Source: Bacteroidales bacterium (lineage in GTDB: Bacteria > Bacteroidota > Bacteroidia > Bacteroidales > F082). Taken from it: a stretch of 5,088 nt of DNA. Location of the stretch: positions 1-5,088 of the forward strand of contig JAOZNY010000058.1 of assembly GCA_029933565.1 (NCBI GenBank), read 5' to 3'. The translations under genes and the position numbers were made by a program. The notes under the pieces were generated by a model. It saw only the letters and a list, made by a program, of their open reading frames with translations, did no database searches and was not told the DNA's origin. How positions within the stretch are numbered: the stretch's first letter is position 1; each line of letters starts with the position of its first letter. Positions 4,949-5,088 of this stretch are shown one piece after another.

Positions 4949-5088
4949 TTAATAGGTATTCTTATTGTAACTTCTGTTCCATTATCAGGTGAAGATTCAA
5001 AATTCATATTTCCTTTTAAAGCCTCCACCCTACTTTCAATATTCATCAAACCTATACCATTCCCAAGATACTCTTCTGTATCAAAGCC
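4945..5088 (-). CDS. Sensor histidine kinase, C-terminal end (cut by window edge)
   Basis: The last 47 codons of a histidine kinase, running in from the right edge. The visible sequence is the end of the ATP-binding (HATPase_c) domain: the glycine box GNGIGLMNIESRVEALKG (9-26 of the visible part), then NFESSPDNGTEVTIRIPIK at the C-terminus. The GIGLxNIxxR form and the GTxVxIxIP ending are typical of the HisKA_3 (NarX/DesK-like) kinases that partner with NarL-type regulators, which matches the next gene. Its stop TGA (4947-4945) overlaps the regulator's ATG (4948-4946) as ATGA, a standard arrangement for translational coupling. The sensor domain is outside the window, so the stimulus cannot be judged. 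Confidence 0.93.
   Translation of the reverse strand, partial: GFDTEEYLGNGIGLMNIESRVEALKGNMNFESSPDNGTEVTIRIPIK

Overview
The window is AT-rich DNA from a member of the Bacteroidota. I did not identify the genus. Four kinds of evidence agree: a DUF2851 protein (a family typical of this phylum), a lipoprotein with a Cys-Lys-Lys-Asp-Asp-Asp start that resembles the Bacteroidota surface-export signal, several -7 boxes of the form TAnnTTTG, and A-rich translation starts that mostly lack Shine-Dalgarno sequences. All genes look chromosomal and intact except two cut by the window edges. No mobile element, tRNA, rRNA or CRISPR array was seen, and no gene-free stretch exceeds 300 bases (the longest is 4079-4312).

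Layout. At the left edge, on the minus strand, a small coiled-coil protein gene (226-513) is followed by the 5' part of zapA (206 to 1), a cell-division module behind a well-formed Bacteroidota promoter (534-564). Divergently, on the plus strand, come a DUF2851 protein (622-1899), a three-helix DUF1622 membrane protein (2047-2409) and a two-helix potassium channel with a cytoplasmic RCK domain (2585-3598). The channel gene ends only 3 bases from the stop codon of a convergent minus-strand lipoprotein gene (3602-4078). Further right, also on the minus strand, lie a NarL/FixJ-type response regulator (4313-4948) and the last 47 codons of its histidine kinase (4945-5088), overlapping by four bases (ATGA).

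The two most interesting signals are not plain ORFs. First, the 234-base gap between the response regulator and the lipoprotein gene holds a minus-strand -7 box followed by two 12-pair inverted repeats whose arms interleave; the second repeat ends directly in eight T residues, 13 bases before the lipoprotein start codon. It looks like a structured leader with a terminator (attenuator or riboswitch-like), or a small RNA of about 135 nt. Second, the channel gene carries a perfect internal AGGAGG nine bases before an in-frame ATG at codon 108, exactly between the membrane part and the RCK domain. The archaeal channel MthK makes its separate soluble RCK subunit from an internal start at the corresponding place (Met107). 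Both are inferences from sequence and can be tested directly.
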